A stretch of 64,000 bases of DNA from Caldilineaceae bacterium (GCA_022842065.1 JALHQH010000042.1:42021-106020); one strand, 5' to 3'. Counted from the stretch's first letter, positions 44,061-52,445 are shown. Notes: generated from the letters alone by a model not told the origin. Numbers and translations: made by a program.

Positions 44061-44190
44061 TGCCATTTAGGTCAGGGAGCAGTACGCATCTCCCACAAGT
44101 ACTCGCCGCGGTTCCTAGATGCGCAGCGCAGCGAGACGGGCTCAGCGTCTGGGGACGCTGAGTACACGTTCCGCCCTTACCTAAATGGCA
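44061..44190. repeat. Multi-hairpin inverted repeat between the MerA-like and VTT genes
   Basis: TGCCATTTAGGT at 44061 is a perfect 12-bp complement of ACCTAAATGGCA at 44179-44190. Inside is CTCAGCGTC-TGGG-GACGCTGAG. The organisation resembles family D. Confidence 0.7.
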
Positions 44191-44213
44191 GTGACCGTTA
44201 CGCTGCGCCGCAT

Positions 44214-44972
44214 CTATGCGGCCGACGATGTTTCCCGTTTTTTGAAGTAGCGGGAGATCGCCAGGCTAACCAGCAGAATCACCAGCCCAAAGCCCAACAC
44301 CCACGGGTTAAATTGGGGCGTCTTGCCCATTGCCAGTTCTTTGATATCAATCGAAGCACCAAAGGAGACAAAGGCAATCGTGCCGGGGATCGAGCCGAGG
44401 ACGGTCGCCAACAAAAAGGCTTTCCAGTCGATGCGCAGGATACCCGCCAGATAGTTGACCAAGTCATAGGGTAGGAAGATAAAGCGCATGATCAGCACCG
44501 TCTCGAAGCTGTTATTGCGCATCCGATCCGCATAGCCCTGGATCAGACCGACTTTCCCTTCCTCGCTTTTCTGTTCTTGCAGTAACCCCTGCCCAAAAAA
44601 GCGACCGACTAGATAGGCCACCATGGCCGAGAGGTTGGCGCCAATCACGGTGTAAAGTACTGCCAACGTCAGATTGAAGAGCGAGCCGGCCCCGAAGATC
44701 GATCCGCTGGTCAGCGTCAAAAGCGTGGCCGGGAAAAAGATGAGCGGGCGCAAGGCATACAGCACGATATAGAGCAGCGGTCCCCAGGCCGAGCTAAAGA
44801 GATCGACAAGTTGCAACAGCGCCGTTTCTGTCGTTAAGTTGTTGGCCCGGTAGTACCAGGTATAGCCGCCGACCAACAAAACCCAAAACCCAGCCGCGAC
44901 CAGCTTTTGACCATGTTTGCTCAAGAACGAAGTTTTCGTGGTTTCCGGTGAAGTAGATGTTTGAACTGTCAT
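44214..44972 (-). CDS. TVP38/TMEM64 (VTT/DedA) family membrane protein
   Basis: From the ATG at 44972, with AAGGTAAGA upstream, the protein has 252 residues and about five to six membrane spans. The VTT domain (about 75-200) shows L-R-P-L-I-F-F-P-A-T-L-L-T-L, F-G-x-G-S-L-F-N, G-A-N-L-S-A-M-V-A-Y-L-V-G-R and I-L-R-I-D-W-K-A-F. DedA/VTT proteins are implicated in lipid scrambling or undecaprenyl phosphate recycling. The gene is upstream of the MerA-like reductase on the same strand, an association seen repeatedly in bacteria. Confidence 0.87.
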   Translation of the reverse strand: MTVQTSTSPETTKTSFLSKHGQKLVAAGFWVLLVGGYTWYYRANNLTTETALLQLVDLFSSAWGPLLYIVLYALRPLIFFPATLLTLTSGSIFGAGSLFNLTLAVLYTVIGANLSAMVAYLVGRFFGQGLLQEQKSEEGKVGLIQGYADRMRNNSFETVLIMRFIFLPYDLVNYLAGILRIDWKAFLLATVLGSIPGTIAFVSFGASIDIKELAMGKTPQFNPWVLGFGLVILLVSLAISRYFKKRETSSAA

Positions 44973-44994
44973 TCTTACCTTTCCCTGTTGTTTT

Positions 44995-45009
44995 CGTCCC
45001 GTAGGGACG
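44995..45009. repeat. Family E 15-bp palindrome, copy 2
   Basis: CGTCCCGTAGGGACG, just upstream of the VTT gene. Confidence 0.6.
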
Positions 45010-45073
45010 GGTTGACCCATCAAAATTTATTGGCAGAACACTATTGTTTTGTGAAATAAGTAATGATAGGTTG

Positions 45074-45180
45074 AAAACCCCTCCCCAGCTTGGGGAGGGA
45101 ATCGTCACCTCGCCGGTGAGGTCATGGCTCCTCCCCCAAGCTGCACCCAAGGGGTACCCGGGTTGGGAGGGGGTAGCATT
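45074..45180. repeat. Family C palindromic repeat, copy 3
   Basis: AAACCCCTCCCCAGCTTGGG on the left pairs with the GGTTGGGAGGGGGT end. The right half contains GCACCCAAGGGGTACCC, similar to the core of the nested hairpin in copies 2 and 5 but without its GCGCCTAG ends. Confidence 0.75.
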
Positions 45181-45238
45181 TATCTATCAAGACTTAATTC
45201 ACAGAACACTATTACAGTGTCAGGGAAATTCTGATGGC

Positions 45239-45343
45239 TTAGCCACGGAGTGGCGACTGATGGTAGCCGCAGGTTTCAACCTGCGGGTCCAGGACGCCAG
45301 CCTTAAAAGGCTGGCCTACCTTCTGCCGCCACTCCGTGGCTAA
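45239..45343. repeat. Family D multi-hairpin element, copy 1
   Basis: Perfect 17-bp outer arms (TTAGCCACGGAGTGGCG at 45239 and its complement at 45327-45343) enclose two inner hairpins, CCGCAGGTTTCAACCTGCGG and GCCAGCCTTAAAAGGCTGGC. The three-stem shape suggests a mobile palindromic unit or an RNA structure. Confidence 0.8.
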
Positions 45344-45517
45344 TCTAGCAAAACTTCCTTGACGGCGTACTATTGCCCGTTCACTGAGGTAGGGACCCCA
45401 CTGCTTCCAGTTGGCTTTGTGGTCACGGTGCGCAGCAAGTCGCTGCTGTTCGGCGCTTTGGATCGACATGAGATGATCACTTTCGGTGAGCGGATGATTG
45501 GTGATTGGGTGATAATT

Positions 45518-45611
45518 ACTCACCCCTCCCCAGTTTGGGGAGGGAGCCGATCATTCGTCAACGCGGCTTCTGTTCCTCCCCCAAGCTGGGGGAGGTTAGG
45601 AGGGGGTGAGT
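45518..45611. repeat. Family C palindromic repeat, copy 4
   Basis: ATTACTCACCCCTCCCC on the left and GAGGTTAGGAGGGGGTGAGT on the right. It ends four bases before the debranching enzyme stop and may end that transcript. Confidence 0.75.
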
Positions 45612-45615
45612 AGTT

Positions 45616-47592
45616 TCACCCCTTAGTTTCCAATAATTTCCAGACGCGTAACACCTCGGCCACGCTCCACGCTTGGGCGATACAGGCCCCAGGGCGATGG
45701 GGGGCGTCCCCTACGGCGACTTCGCTGATGCTGCCCAGGCCATAGTCGGCCAAGTGATGGCTGAAAGGTTGCAGAAATTGACGAGCCTGGTCGGGCTTGT
45801 GATAGACGCGCAGGTGGGCTTCGATGAAGGGACCAATCAGCCATGCCCAAACGGTGCCTTGATGATAGGCGCTGTCCCGTTCATGGGGGCCACCGTGAAA
45901 TTGCCCGCGATAGGCGAGATTGGCGGGGTCCAGACTGCGCAGGCCCAGCGAGGTCAGCAAGCGCCGAGCGCAAATGTCCACGATGGCGCGCTGCTGTGCC
46001 GCAGCCAGCGGGCTGTAGGGCAGCGAAACGGCAAAAAGCTGATTGGGACGCAAGGCAGAATCAGATCCGCCGGCCGGCAGGTCGATCACATCATAGCAAT
46101 AATCGGCAGCCTCATGCCAAAAGCGCTGAAAGTTACGCTGCACCTGGTCGGCGAGGGTGGTATAGTCGTCGTCTGCTGCGCCCAGGCGTGCGGCAAAGGC
46201 AGCCATCATACGTAGCGCGTTGTACCAGAGCGCGTTGATCTCGACCGCCTTGCCCGTGCGTGGCGTCACCACCCAATCGCCCACTTTGGCATCCATCCAG
46301 GTAAGTTGTACCCCCGCTTCACCGGCATAGAGCAGGCCGTCGTTGGGGTCCATGTGAATCTGGTAACGGGTGCCGCGTTTGTGCCAATCGATGATCGTAC
46401 ACAGCGTGGGGAAAAGTTCGCGCAAGAACGCCTCATCATTCGTCGCATTGACATAGGCGTGGATCGCAATAAAGTACCAGAGCGTGGCATCAACGGTGTT
46501 ATATTCAGCCGTCTCGCCGGAGTCGGGAAAACGATTGGGCAACATACCCTGATCGACATGGTTGGCGAAGGTGCGCAAAATCTTAGCCGCCACGGCGTAA
46601 CGTCCCGTGGTCAGCGTGAGACCGGGCAGGCTGATCATGGTGTCGCGGCCCCAATCGCCGAACCAATGATAGCCGGCGATGATCGAGCGCCCGTCCGGAT
46701 CGGCGGCGACGGGGCGGCGTACAATAAATTGGTCGGCGGCCAAGACAAGTTGCTGCACCCAGCCTGGGCCGTCGGTCTGTTGGCTTTGGCGGATGAGCTG
46801 CGCTTCATGATCGCGTTGCCGTGCGTAGGCGGCCTGGCTATCACTGGTCGAGCGCACATCGGTACTGGCGATCAGTGTGACCGAATCCCCGGCATAGAGC
46901 ATTGTCTGCCAGCGCCCGGCGTAGAGATTGTCATCCAGCGGATCCAGCCCCCGTGCCGCCTCTTCTGCCAGAAAATAGTTGCGATACCAATCATGGGCAA
47001 AGATGGCTTCGGCGCGATCGCTCAACAGATAGAGCGGCGTGGCACCGGCAAAGGCCGTGACACACAACCCCTGGTCAACCTGCTCCACCTGCATGCGCCA
47101 ATCCCCGGCACGGGTGGTGGCGTGATAATCCCGGTAGTTGACCAGTGCCTTCAGTTCCAGATAGAGCGGTTGCGTGGCCTGCAACAAAGTATAGCGCACA
47201 TAGGTGGTGTTGGCCCCCTGCTCCATCCAGACCGCTTTCTCCAGACGGGCATCACCAATCGCATAAGTCCAGATCGGTGTCGTGCCCGCTAGCCGGAAGC
47301 GCTCGATCTGGAAAAAACCGGGCGGTTCCAGCGGTGCCTGGCCCTGCAGCCACTGATTGGTATAAAGCGGGTATTTTTGTGTTGCATAGGTGACTGTTTC
47401 ATCCAACTTGCTCAAGAGCACGGTACGCCCCAGCGGCGGCTTGCGCGCAGCCACCAGCAGCCCGTGATAGCGCCGCGTCAAGAGATTGGCAACCGTGCCG
47501 GATGCATAGCCGCCGATGCCGTTGGTCACCAACCACTCGCGGGTGATGGCATTATGTGGTTGGCCGGTAATCTCGCGTCCAAAATCAATCAT
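45616..47592 (-). CDS. Amylo-alpha-1,6-glucosidase (glycogen debranching enzyme, GH133-like)
   Basis: The 658-residue protein hydrolyses the alpha-1,6 branch glucose of glycogen. The N-terminal domain (GDE_N, about 1-280) starts with the diagnostic E-W-L-V-T-N-G-I-G-G-Y-A-S-G-T and R-R-Y-H-G-L-L-V-A-A. The C-terminal (alpha/alpha)6 domain (about 290-650) has G-D-W-G-R-D-T-M-I-S-L-P-G near residue 315, with the catalytic acidic region, and H-Q-G-T-V-W-A-W-L near 590. No transferase domain is present, as is usual for this bacterial/archaeal type. With the two CBM48 proteins it points to glycogen turnover. Confidence 0.92.
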   Translation of the reverse strand: MIDFGREITGQPHNAITREWLVTNGIGGYASGTVANLLTRRYHGLLVAARKPPLGRTVLLSKLDETVTYATQKYPLYTNQWLQGQAPLEPPGFFQIERFRLAGTTPIWTYAIGDARLEKAVWMEQGANTTYVRYTLLQATQPLYLELKALVNYRDYHATTRAGDWRMQVEQVDQGLCVTAFAGATPLYLLSDRAEAIFAHDWYRNYFLAEEAARGLDPLDDNLYAGRWQTMLYAGDSVTLIASTDVRSTSDSQAAYARQRDHEAQLIRQSQQTDGPGWVQQLVLAADQFIVRRPVAADPDGRSIIAGYHWFGDWGRDTMISLPGLTLTTGRYAVAAKILRTFANHVDQGMLPNRFPDSGETAEYNTVDATLWYFIAIHAYVNATNDEAFLRELFPTLCTIIDWHKRGTRYQIHMDPNDGLLYAGEAGVQLTWMDAKVGDWVVTPRTGKAVEINALWYNALRMMAAFAARLGAADDDYTTLADQVQRNFQRFWHEAADYCYDVIDLPAGGSDSALRPNQLFAVSLPYSPLAAAQQRAIVDICARRLLTSLGLRSLDPANLAYRGQFHGGPHERDSAYHQGTVWAWLIGPFIEAHLRVYHKPDQARQFLQPFSHHLADYGLGSISEVAVGDAPHRPGACIAQAWSVAEVLRVWKLLETKG

Positions 47593-47611
47593 AGCAGCCG
47601 CCTGACTGGTG

Positions 47612-47669
47612 AATGGTGAATTACGAATTGTAAATGGTGCCGCGGCGAGATAATTGGCAATTCACCATT
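47612..47669. repeat. Family A-like repeat hairpin, copy 4
   Basis: Perfect 11-bp arms AATGGTGAATT (47612) and AATTCACCATT (47659-47669) with GAATTGTAAATGGTG between, immediately upstream of the debranching enzyme. Confidence 0.7.
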
Positions 47670-47687
47670 AATGTTTGCGGTAACTAC

Positions 47688-47820
47688 TAACCCTTCCCGC
47701 GCCTAGAAGCGCACCCAAAGGGTTCCCGCTACCAGGCGCGCTCCCCAGGCTGGGGAGGGAACCGTTGACGACGAGACAGTTCCTCCCCTTAACAGGGGGA
47801 GGTTAGGAGGGGGTGGCTTA
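47688..47820. repeat. Family C palindromic repeat, copy 5, with nested 43-bp hairpin
   Basis: The right arm is GGAGGTTAGGAGGGGGTGGC. In the left arm, 47698-47740 is a 43-bp hairpin with ends CGCGCCTAG and CCAGGCGCG, the same length as the insert at 36762-36804 and similar in sequence. Confidence 0.8.
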
Positions 47821-47824
47821 GCAG

Positions 47825-49060
47825 TTAACGTTTGCGCAGAAATTCGCGGATGGCAATCGCGGCGGCGGCCCCTTCGCCGACGGCAGAGGCGACCTGTTTG
47901 ACACTGCCGTGGCGGACATCGCCGGCGGCAAAGAGACCGGGTACGCTTGTCTCGAACGGTGCCGGGCGATAGTCCCCATTGGCGGTGGCGGCATGGCTGA
48001 GATCGTGGCCGGTCAAGATAAAACCATGCTTATCCATTGCCACATCACCCTGCAAGAAGGCCGAATTCGGGGTCTGGCCGATAAAGATAAAGGCTGCGGC
48101 GGTGTCGATTACGCTTGCTTCGCCCGTCACGCGGTTGCGCACCTTGACCCGCTGCAATTTCGCATTCTCTCCCTCAAACGCTTCAATGGCTGTATTGAAG
48201 CTTACCTCAATGCGCGAGCCCGGCGCGGTCGCTTTCTCAATCGCAATTTGGCTGGCGGTCAACTGATCGCCGCGCACGAGCAGCGTTACTTTATCCGCAA
48301 AGCTAGTCAGGTGCAGCCCTTCTTCGACGGCGGAGTTGCCACCCCCCACCACGACGACTGATTTGGCCCCTTTATAAAATGGCCCGTCGCAAGTGGCGCA
48401 GAAATGAATCCCCGCGCCGATGTAGTCCGCCTCGCCGGGCGCTTCCGTCCGGCGGTAGCTGGCCCCGGTGGCGATCAAGATCGCGCCGCTGTGATAGTGT
48501 TGATCAGCCCCATTGACGGCACAGGCGTAGCCATCATGCAAGGCCAGGTGGCCGATCTCCTGCGCCTGCAAAATTTCCACATTGAAGCGCCGCGCCTGTT
48601 CGACCATGCGCGCGGCAAGTTCCAGCCCGCCAATGCCCTGCGGAAAGCCGGGAAAGTTATCGATTCCCACTGTAATGCCCGCCTGTCCGCCCAAGCCGGA
48701 GCGCTCGATGAGGAGCGTTTGCGCCCCTTCTCTTGCCGCATAGATGGCCGCGGTCAACCCGGCCGGCCCGCCCCCGATGATGATCAGGTCGTAGTAGCTC
48801 ATGCGCGCTTCGGTGGTTAGCTTTAATTTGTGGGCTAATTCAGCATTCGATGGTTCCACAAGCAGCGAGCCATCGGCAAAGACGATGGTGGGGATAATCC
48901 GTTTGCCGTTGTTCTTGGCGATCACCAATTGCTCGGCGACCGGATCTTGCTCGATGTCCACCCAGTTGTAGGGGATAAACTGCTCGCCCAAAAATTGTTT
49001 GGCGCGGCGGCAATCAGGGCACCAATAGGCCCCATAGACGGTAAGTTGTGGCTCAGCCAT
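47825..49060 (-). CDS. trxB: Glutaredoxin-thioredoxin reductase fusion
   Basis: From the ATG at 49060 (GGAG five bases upstream) the protein has 411 residues. Residues 1-80 are a glutaredoxin/NrdH-like domain with C-P-D-C (Cys14, Cys17) and I-I-P-T-I-V-F-A-D-G. Residues ~88-411 are a thioredoxin reductase: G-G-G-P-A-G-L-T-A-A-I-Y-A near 96, redox pair C-A-T-C at 221-224, G-G-G-N-S-A-V-E-E-G and the C-terminal F-A-A-G-D-V-R. The reductase may pass electrons from NADPH directly to its attached glutaredoxin. Two palindromes and a good promoter lie upstream, so it is probably tightly regulated. Confidence 0.92.
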   Translation of the reverse strand: MAEPQLTVYGAYWCPDCRRAKQFLGEQFIPYNWVDIEQDPVAEQLVIAKNNGKRIIPTIVFADGSLLVEPSNAELAHKLKLTTEARMSYYDLIIIGGGPAGLTAAIYAAREGAQTLLIERSGLGGQAGITVGIDNFPGFPQGIGGLELAARMVEQARRFNVEILQAQEIGHLALHDGYACAVNGADQHYHSGAILIATGASYRRTEAPGEADYIGAGIHFCATCDGPFYKGAKSVVVVGGGNSAVEEGLHLTSFADKVTLLVRGDQLTASQIAIEKATAPGSRIEVSFNTAIEAFEGENAKLQRVKVRNRVTGEASVIDTAAAFIFIGQTPNSAFLQGDVAMDKHGFILTGHDLSHAATANGDYRPAPFETSVPGLFAAGDVRHGSVKQVASAVGEGAAAAIAIREFLRKR

Positions 49061-49140
49061 CGTTACTCCACTATGCATTTTATGGATCAGTGATTATTGG
49101 TTAACACGGCAAGCACCGTGAACGTTTCTTGTGCATTAGT

Positions 49141-49157
49141 TGTGCAAAGGTTGCACA
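49141..49157. promoter_or_regulatory. Palindromic operator candidate at the trxB start site
   Basis: TGTGCAA-AGG-TTGCACA, perfect 7-bp arms. It lies just downstream of the trxB -10, covering the likely +1 to +20 region, where a bound protein would repress. Confidence 0.5.
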
Positions 49158-49167
49158 CTCCAATCAC

Positions 49168-49196
49168 ATTATACATCGTTTTTTGTTTGATGTCAC
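49168..49196 (-). promoter_or_regulatory. Candidate promoter of the Grx-TrxR gene
   Basis: On the minus strand GTGACA (plus 49191-49196) and a perfect TATAAT (plus 49168-49173) are 17 bases apart. The leader to the ATG at 49060 would be about 100 bases. Confidence 0.65.
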
Positions 49197-49203
49197 CACC
49201 CAG

Positions 49204-49251
49204 GCGGACTATCTAATGGAACTATTTTCATATAGTCCGATCGGACTATAT
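49204..49251. promoter_or_regulatory. 22-bp perfect palindrome and half site upstream of trxB
   Basis: ATATAGTCCGATCGGACTATAT at 49230-49251 is a perfect palindrome. A further half site GCGGACTATCT is at 49204-49214, nearer the promoter. Positions of about -80 and -48 would suit an activator dimer plus a secondary contact. Confidence 0.6.
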
Positions 49252-49300
49252 ACATCGTAAATTAAATGATTCAAAATTTTGCTGGATTAAAAGCCGCGTT

Positions 49301-49315
49301 CGTCCCAGCGGGACG
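49301..49315. repeat. Family E 15-bp palindrome, copy 3
   Basis: CGTCCCAGCGGGACG followed by eight A residues. The remaining DNA up to 49473 shows no gene. Confidence 0.6.
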
Positions 49316-49473
49316 AAAAAAAACAGCAAAATTTCGGGAATGCTGTACTAGTGGTCAGTGCTGCGCACGCAGCGGTGACCAAGTGTTGTGAGGAAAGGTT
49401 AGCCTAGTGGTTGGGAGCGGATATGGGGAGGAGGCCAAGAGGCGGGACTGAGTCGTTATAAGCTGTGGCGATT

Positions 49474-50184
49474 TTATTCCACAGCGACGAGGCCGTGCCG
49501 AATGGCAAAGATGGCCGCTTCGGCGCGATTGGCGACATTCAATTTTTGCAGAATATTGTGGACGTGATTCTTGGTTGTATATGGGCTAACAGAAAGCTGC
49601 TTGGCAATCTGGCTGTTGGAGAAGCCCTTTACCAGCAGTTGTAATGTTTCGCATTCACGGCTGGTAAGGGGCGATAAGAGCGGTTGGCGCTCGTTGTGTA
49701 GCAGGGCATGCGCGGCTTCGGGGGCCAACGTCACACGGCCACAGAAGGTGGCACGGATCGCCGCCGCCAATTCGTGCGCAGTCACATTTTTGAGCAGATA
49801 ACCACCGGCCCCGGCTTGGAGCGCCTGATTGACCCGATCCCCATCATCGTAATTGGTCAAGGCAATAATGGCGACCTGGGGCTGCTCTTGCAAAATGTGC
49901 CGAATGGCGGTGATACCATCCATCCCCGGCATGACGAGATCCATTAAAATGACATCCGGTTTTAGTTTGCGGCAGAGCGCTTGGGCCTCCTGACCACAGG
50001 TGGCGATGCCCACAAGTGTTAGATCCGCAAAGGCTTCGAGCATACCGGTAATGCCGATATGGACCATCATATGATCATCGACAAGCAGCACACGAATCGC
50101 TTGGGGCGCAGGCATAGTCGTGGTACTCGTCTTGCGTGTTCGATGGGTTACGGCTGATGTTGCCATGATCAATTCCTGGGTCAA
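49474..50184 (-). CDS. NarL/FixJ-type response regulator
   Basis: The 236-residue protein has a receiver domain (about 28-145) with D-D-H near residue 37, phospho-acceptor Asp in V-I-L-M-D-L-V-M-P-G-M-D-G near 82, T-N-Y and the Lys in Y-L-L-K-N-V. The LuxR-type helix-turn-helix (about 170-232) has L-T-S-R-E-C-E-T-L-Q-L-L and Y-T-T-K-N-H-V-H-N-I-L-Q-K-L. The N-terminal 25 residues are Ser/Thr-rich and disordered; an ATG at codon 7 is an alternative start. It is encoded ~205 bases downstream of a NarX-type kinase and is its probable partner. Confidence 0.93.
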   Translation of the reverse strand: MTQELIMATSAVTHRTRKTSTTTMPAPQAIRVLLVDDHMMVHIGITGMLEAFADLTLVGIATCGQEAQALCRKLKPDVILMDLVMPGMDGITAIRHILQEQPQVAIIALTNYDDGDRVNQALQAGAGGYLLKNVTAHELAAAIRATFCGRVTLAPEAAHALLHNERQPLLSPLTSRECETLQLLVKGFSNSQIAKQLSVSPYTTKNHVHNILQKLNVANRAEAAIFAIRHGLVAVE

Positions 50185-50225
50185 TTTCTGGTTTTGGCGT
50201 TCTAAAAAAGGGTCAACTTCGCAAT

Positions 50226-50287
50226 GTCCCCGGCACAGGCGGCTGAATGGGACGTAAACGAACCAACGCTTCGCCTGTGCCGGGGAC
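50226..50287. repeat. Perfect 16-bp inverted repeat between kinase and regulator genes
   Basis: GTCCCCGGCACAGGCG at 50226-50241 and its exact complement at 50272-50287, with a 30-base loop. It lies in the leader of the response regulator gene and could be a processing or attenuation hairpin. Confidence 0.75.
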
Positions 50288-50390
50288 GTTAGTTACGATT
50301 GTCCGCCTGTCTCCCTCTCAAAGTTTACACCCGAACGATAAAACCAACATGAAAAACTTATTACAGGTCTATTGCAAATCGATTGCGCCT

Positions 50391-52121
50391 TTATACGGAT
50401 GGCTCCCGTTCTGCCTCGCCGTCTGCGCGCATTTGTGTCCAGCACAAGCGAATCGAAGTGCCGTTTGCTGGTGTCGACGCAATGGTTAACGCCGCGGCAA
50501 TTGACGCCGCGCGCTCCTGCATAATCTGTAGACCAATACGGCCGGGGTGCTCTTGCGCCGGATCAAAACCCTGCCCATTATCGACGATGGTCAAGCATAG
50601 TTGATCGGCGCACCGCGCAAGGGTGATGGTGACGGCGGTGGCCGCGGCATGGCGCAGTGCATTGCTCAGTGCTTCCTGGGTAATGCGATAGATCGCGATC
50701 TGTGCCGGCGATGCAACAAAGTGCCCCGCCTCTGCCTGCAACGTAATCGTAACCTGGTCCGGCCGCTTTGTGGCATGGACAAGCTGGGCCAGGAGCGCAT
50801 CAAGCGCAAGGTTGGCAATGGCCGCCGGTCGCAATTCAAAGAGCAAGGCGCGCAGTTCATCCAAGGCCAACCGGTTCAATTGGCGCAATTGTGCCAAACG
50901 CAGCCGCCCTTGCACAATATTCGTTTCCCACAAGTCCGGTATCACATCCGCCAGCAGGCCGGCAGACCACAAGGTTTGGCTCACCACATCGTGAAGATCG
51001 CGCGCCAGGCGGTTACGCTCTTCCATGGTGGCCGCCAATTCGGCTGCCTTGCGCAAACGCGCATTCTGCAAAGCCAGATTGATCTGCTCAGCATAGACAG
51101 CGGCCAAATCCAGGGTAATGTTCGCTTGGGGTTCAAGTGCCGGTGCAAAGAGCAGCAGACAACCAGCCTGCGCATCTTCCAGCAGCAACGGCAGGGCAAG
51201 GAATGGGATGCTATCATTATAGCCCAATTGTGGCTGCCGTTGCGCCATTGCCTGCTGAATGATCGGGGCGATGGTTGTTGCGTTGTTGATGGTAGCGACA
51301 TCGGGCAAGGGGGATGTGACAAACTTGTCCCGATCAACAAAGGCGGCTTCAATGGTATAGCCGTCTACAGCCGTTGCCGCAGCCGTTGCCGCACAGAGCA
51401 GACTATAGCTGCTGTCGAATACTTTACAGCCATTTTGCACAATCGAATGTAAAATCGCAGTGAATGAATCGGTGGCATTCAGGTTGGCCAGGATTGCTTG
51501 CAAACTAGCCGCCACCGCCCGTCGCTGCTCAATTTCGCGGGTGCGTTCATGGACACGCTGTTCGAGCGTCTGGTAAGCCAGATCGCGTTCGCGTTGGAGT
51601 TTGTCGCGTTCCAATTCAGCCGCGGCGCGCGCCGCAAAGACGCGTAGCGCCGATATGCCGGAAGGCGTCGCGGCCCGCGGCACCATATCTTCCATCACAA
51701 TGTGGCCGATCACCGCTTGGGTTGCGCCAAAGAGCGGGACGCCAATATAGCTTTCGCTTTCCGCATCGGGGAAAAAGAGCTTGACACTATGGGGAAAGTA
51801 GAGCAGCTTGCCCTCGACGACCACTTCGCAAGGCAAACCGGCAACGGCATACTCTTCGTTTGGCACTAGTTGCCCACCGTCCCAGTGGGCAACGGAGTGT
51901 ACGCTAACTTTGTCGATACACTCGGTAATATAAACCTCCCGCACCCTGTACGCAGTGGAGAGCGCTTCTGCCAGCAACGCAAAAAAACGCGCTCCGGTTG
52001 CAATCGAGGTGGCTTCGGTCAGCGTGCGAAAGAGCCAATCATCGTGATCCGCGTAGTCGTCCGGCAGCTCGGGGTTATAGAGGGTTGTTTTACTTTGTTG
52101 GTACAAACTCGTGGTCGACAT
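50391..52121 (-). CDS. GAF-domain sensor histidine kinase (HisKA_3/NarX type)
   Basis: I start at the ATG at 52121 (GAGAAG upstream), giving 576 residues. There is no membrane span. A first GAF domain covers about 20-180, a coiled helix ~185-230 (E-Q-R-V-H-E-R-T-R-E-I-E), a second GAF domain ~230-355, and the dimerisation helix carries the phospho-His in R-D-L-H-D-V-V-S-Q-T-L near 378. The ATPase domain has E-A-L-S-N-A-L-R-H-A near 495 and D-N-G-Q-G-F near 525. The signal is unknown; cytosolic GAF domains often sense small ligands or redox cofactors. The response regulator gene follows on the same strand. Confidence 0.92.
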   Translation of the reverse strand: MSTTSLYQQSKTTLYNPELPDDYADHDDWLFRTLTEATSIATGARFFALLAEALSTAYRVREVYITECIDKVSVHSVAHWDGGQLVPNEEYAVAGLPCEVVVEGKLLYFPHSVKLFFPDAESESYIGVPLFGATQAVIGHIVMEDMVPRAATPSGISALRVFAARAAAELERDKLQRERDLAYQTLEQRVHERTREIEQRRAVAASLQAILANLNATDSFTAILHSIVQNGCKVFDSSYSLLCAATAAATAVDGYTIEAAFVDRDKFVTSPLPDVATINNATTIAPIIQQAMAQRQPQLGYNDSIPFLALPLLLEDAQAGCLLLFAPALEPQANITLDLAAVYAEQINLALQNARLRKAAELAATMEERNRLARDLHDVVSQTLWSAGLLADVIPDLWETNIVQGRLRLAQLRQLNRLALDELRALLFELRPAAIANLALDALLAQLVHATKRPDQVTITLQAEAGHFVASPAQIAIYRITQEALSNALRHAAATAVTITLARCADQLCLTIVDNGQGFDPAQEHPGRIGLQIMQERAASIAAALTIASTPANGTSIRLCWTQMRADGEAEREPSV

Positions 52122-52236
52122 TGGGCGCTTCTCGTCTCTATGCGTTGGATCAGCGTATTTCGGCAATGGCGGGTGAAATCATTTTATCATTAAGCACGCC
52201 ATGGAGGCACAGGGTCCCATCGCTGTTTACAAGCCT

Positions 52237-52346
52237 TAACTACTCACCCCCTCCTAACCTCCCCCTGTTAAGGGGAGGAACCCATGACGACGTGACAGTT
52301 CCTCCCCCAGGCTGGGGGAGGTTAGGAGGGGGTGGCGGATTAGTTA
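52237..52346. repeat. Family C palindromic repeat, copy 6
   Basis: AACTACTCACCCCCTCCTAA on the left and GAGGTTAGGAGGGGGTGGC on the right, with inner GGGGAGGAACC / CAGTTCCTCCCCC arms. It lies between the divergent kinase and radical SAM genes. Confidence 0.8.
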
Positions 52347-52445
52347 CTACAAGCCTTAACAAATTTGACAAAAAGAACAAATGTTCACAAAATAAGCAAA
52401 GTAATCATTGTCACCACGTATTGGCTAACCAAGCAGGAGCGTAGA

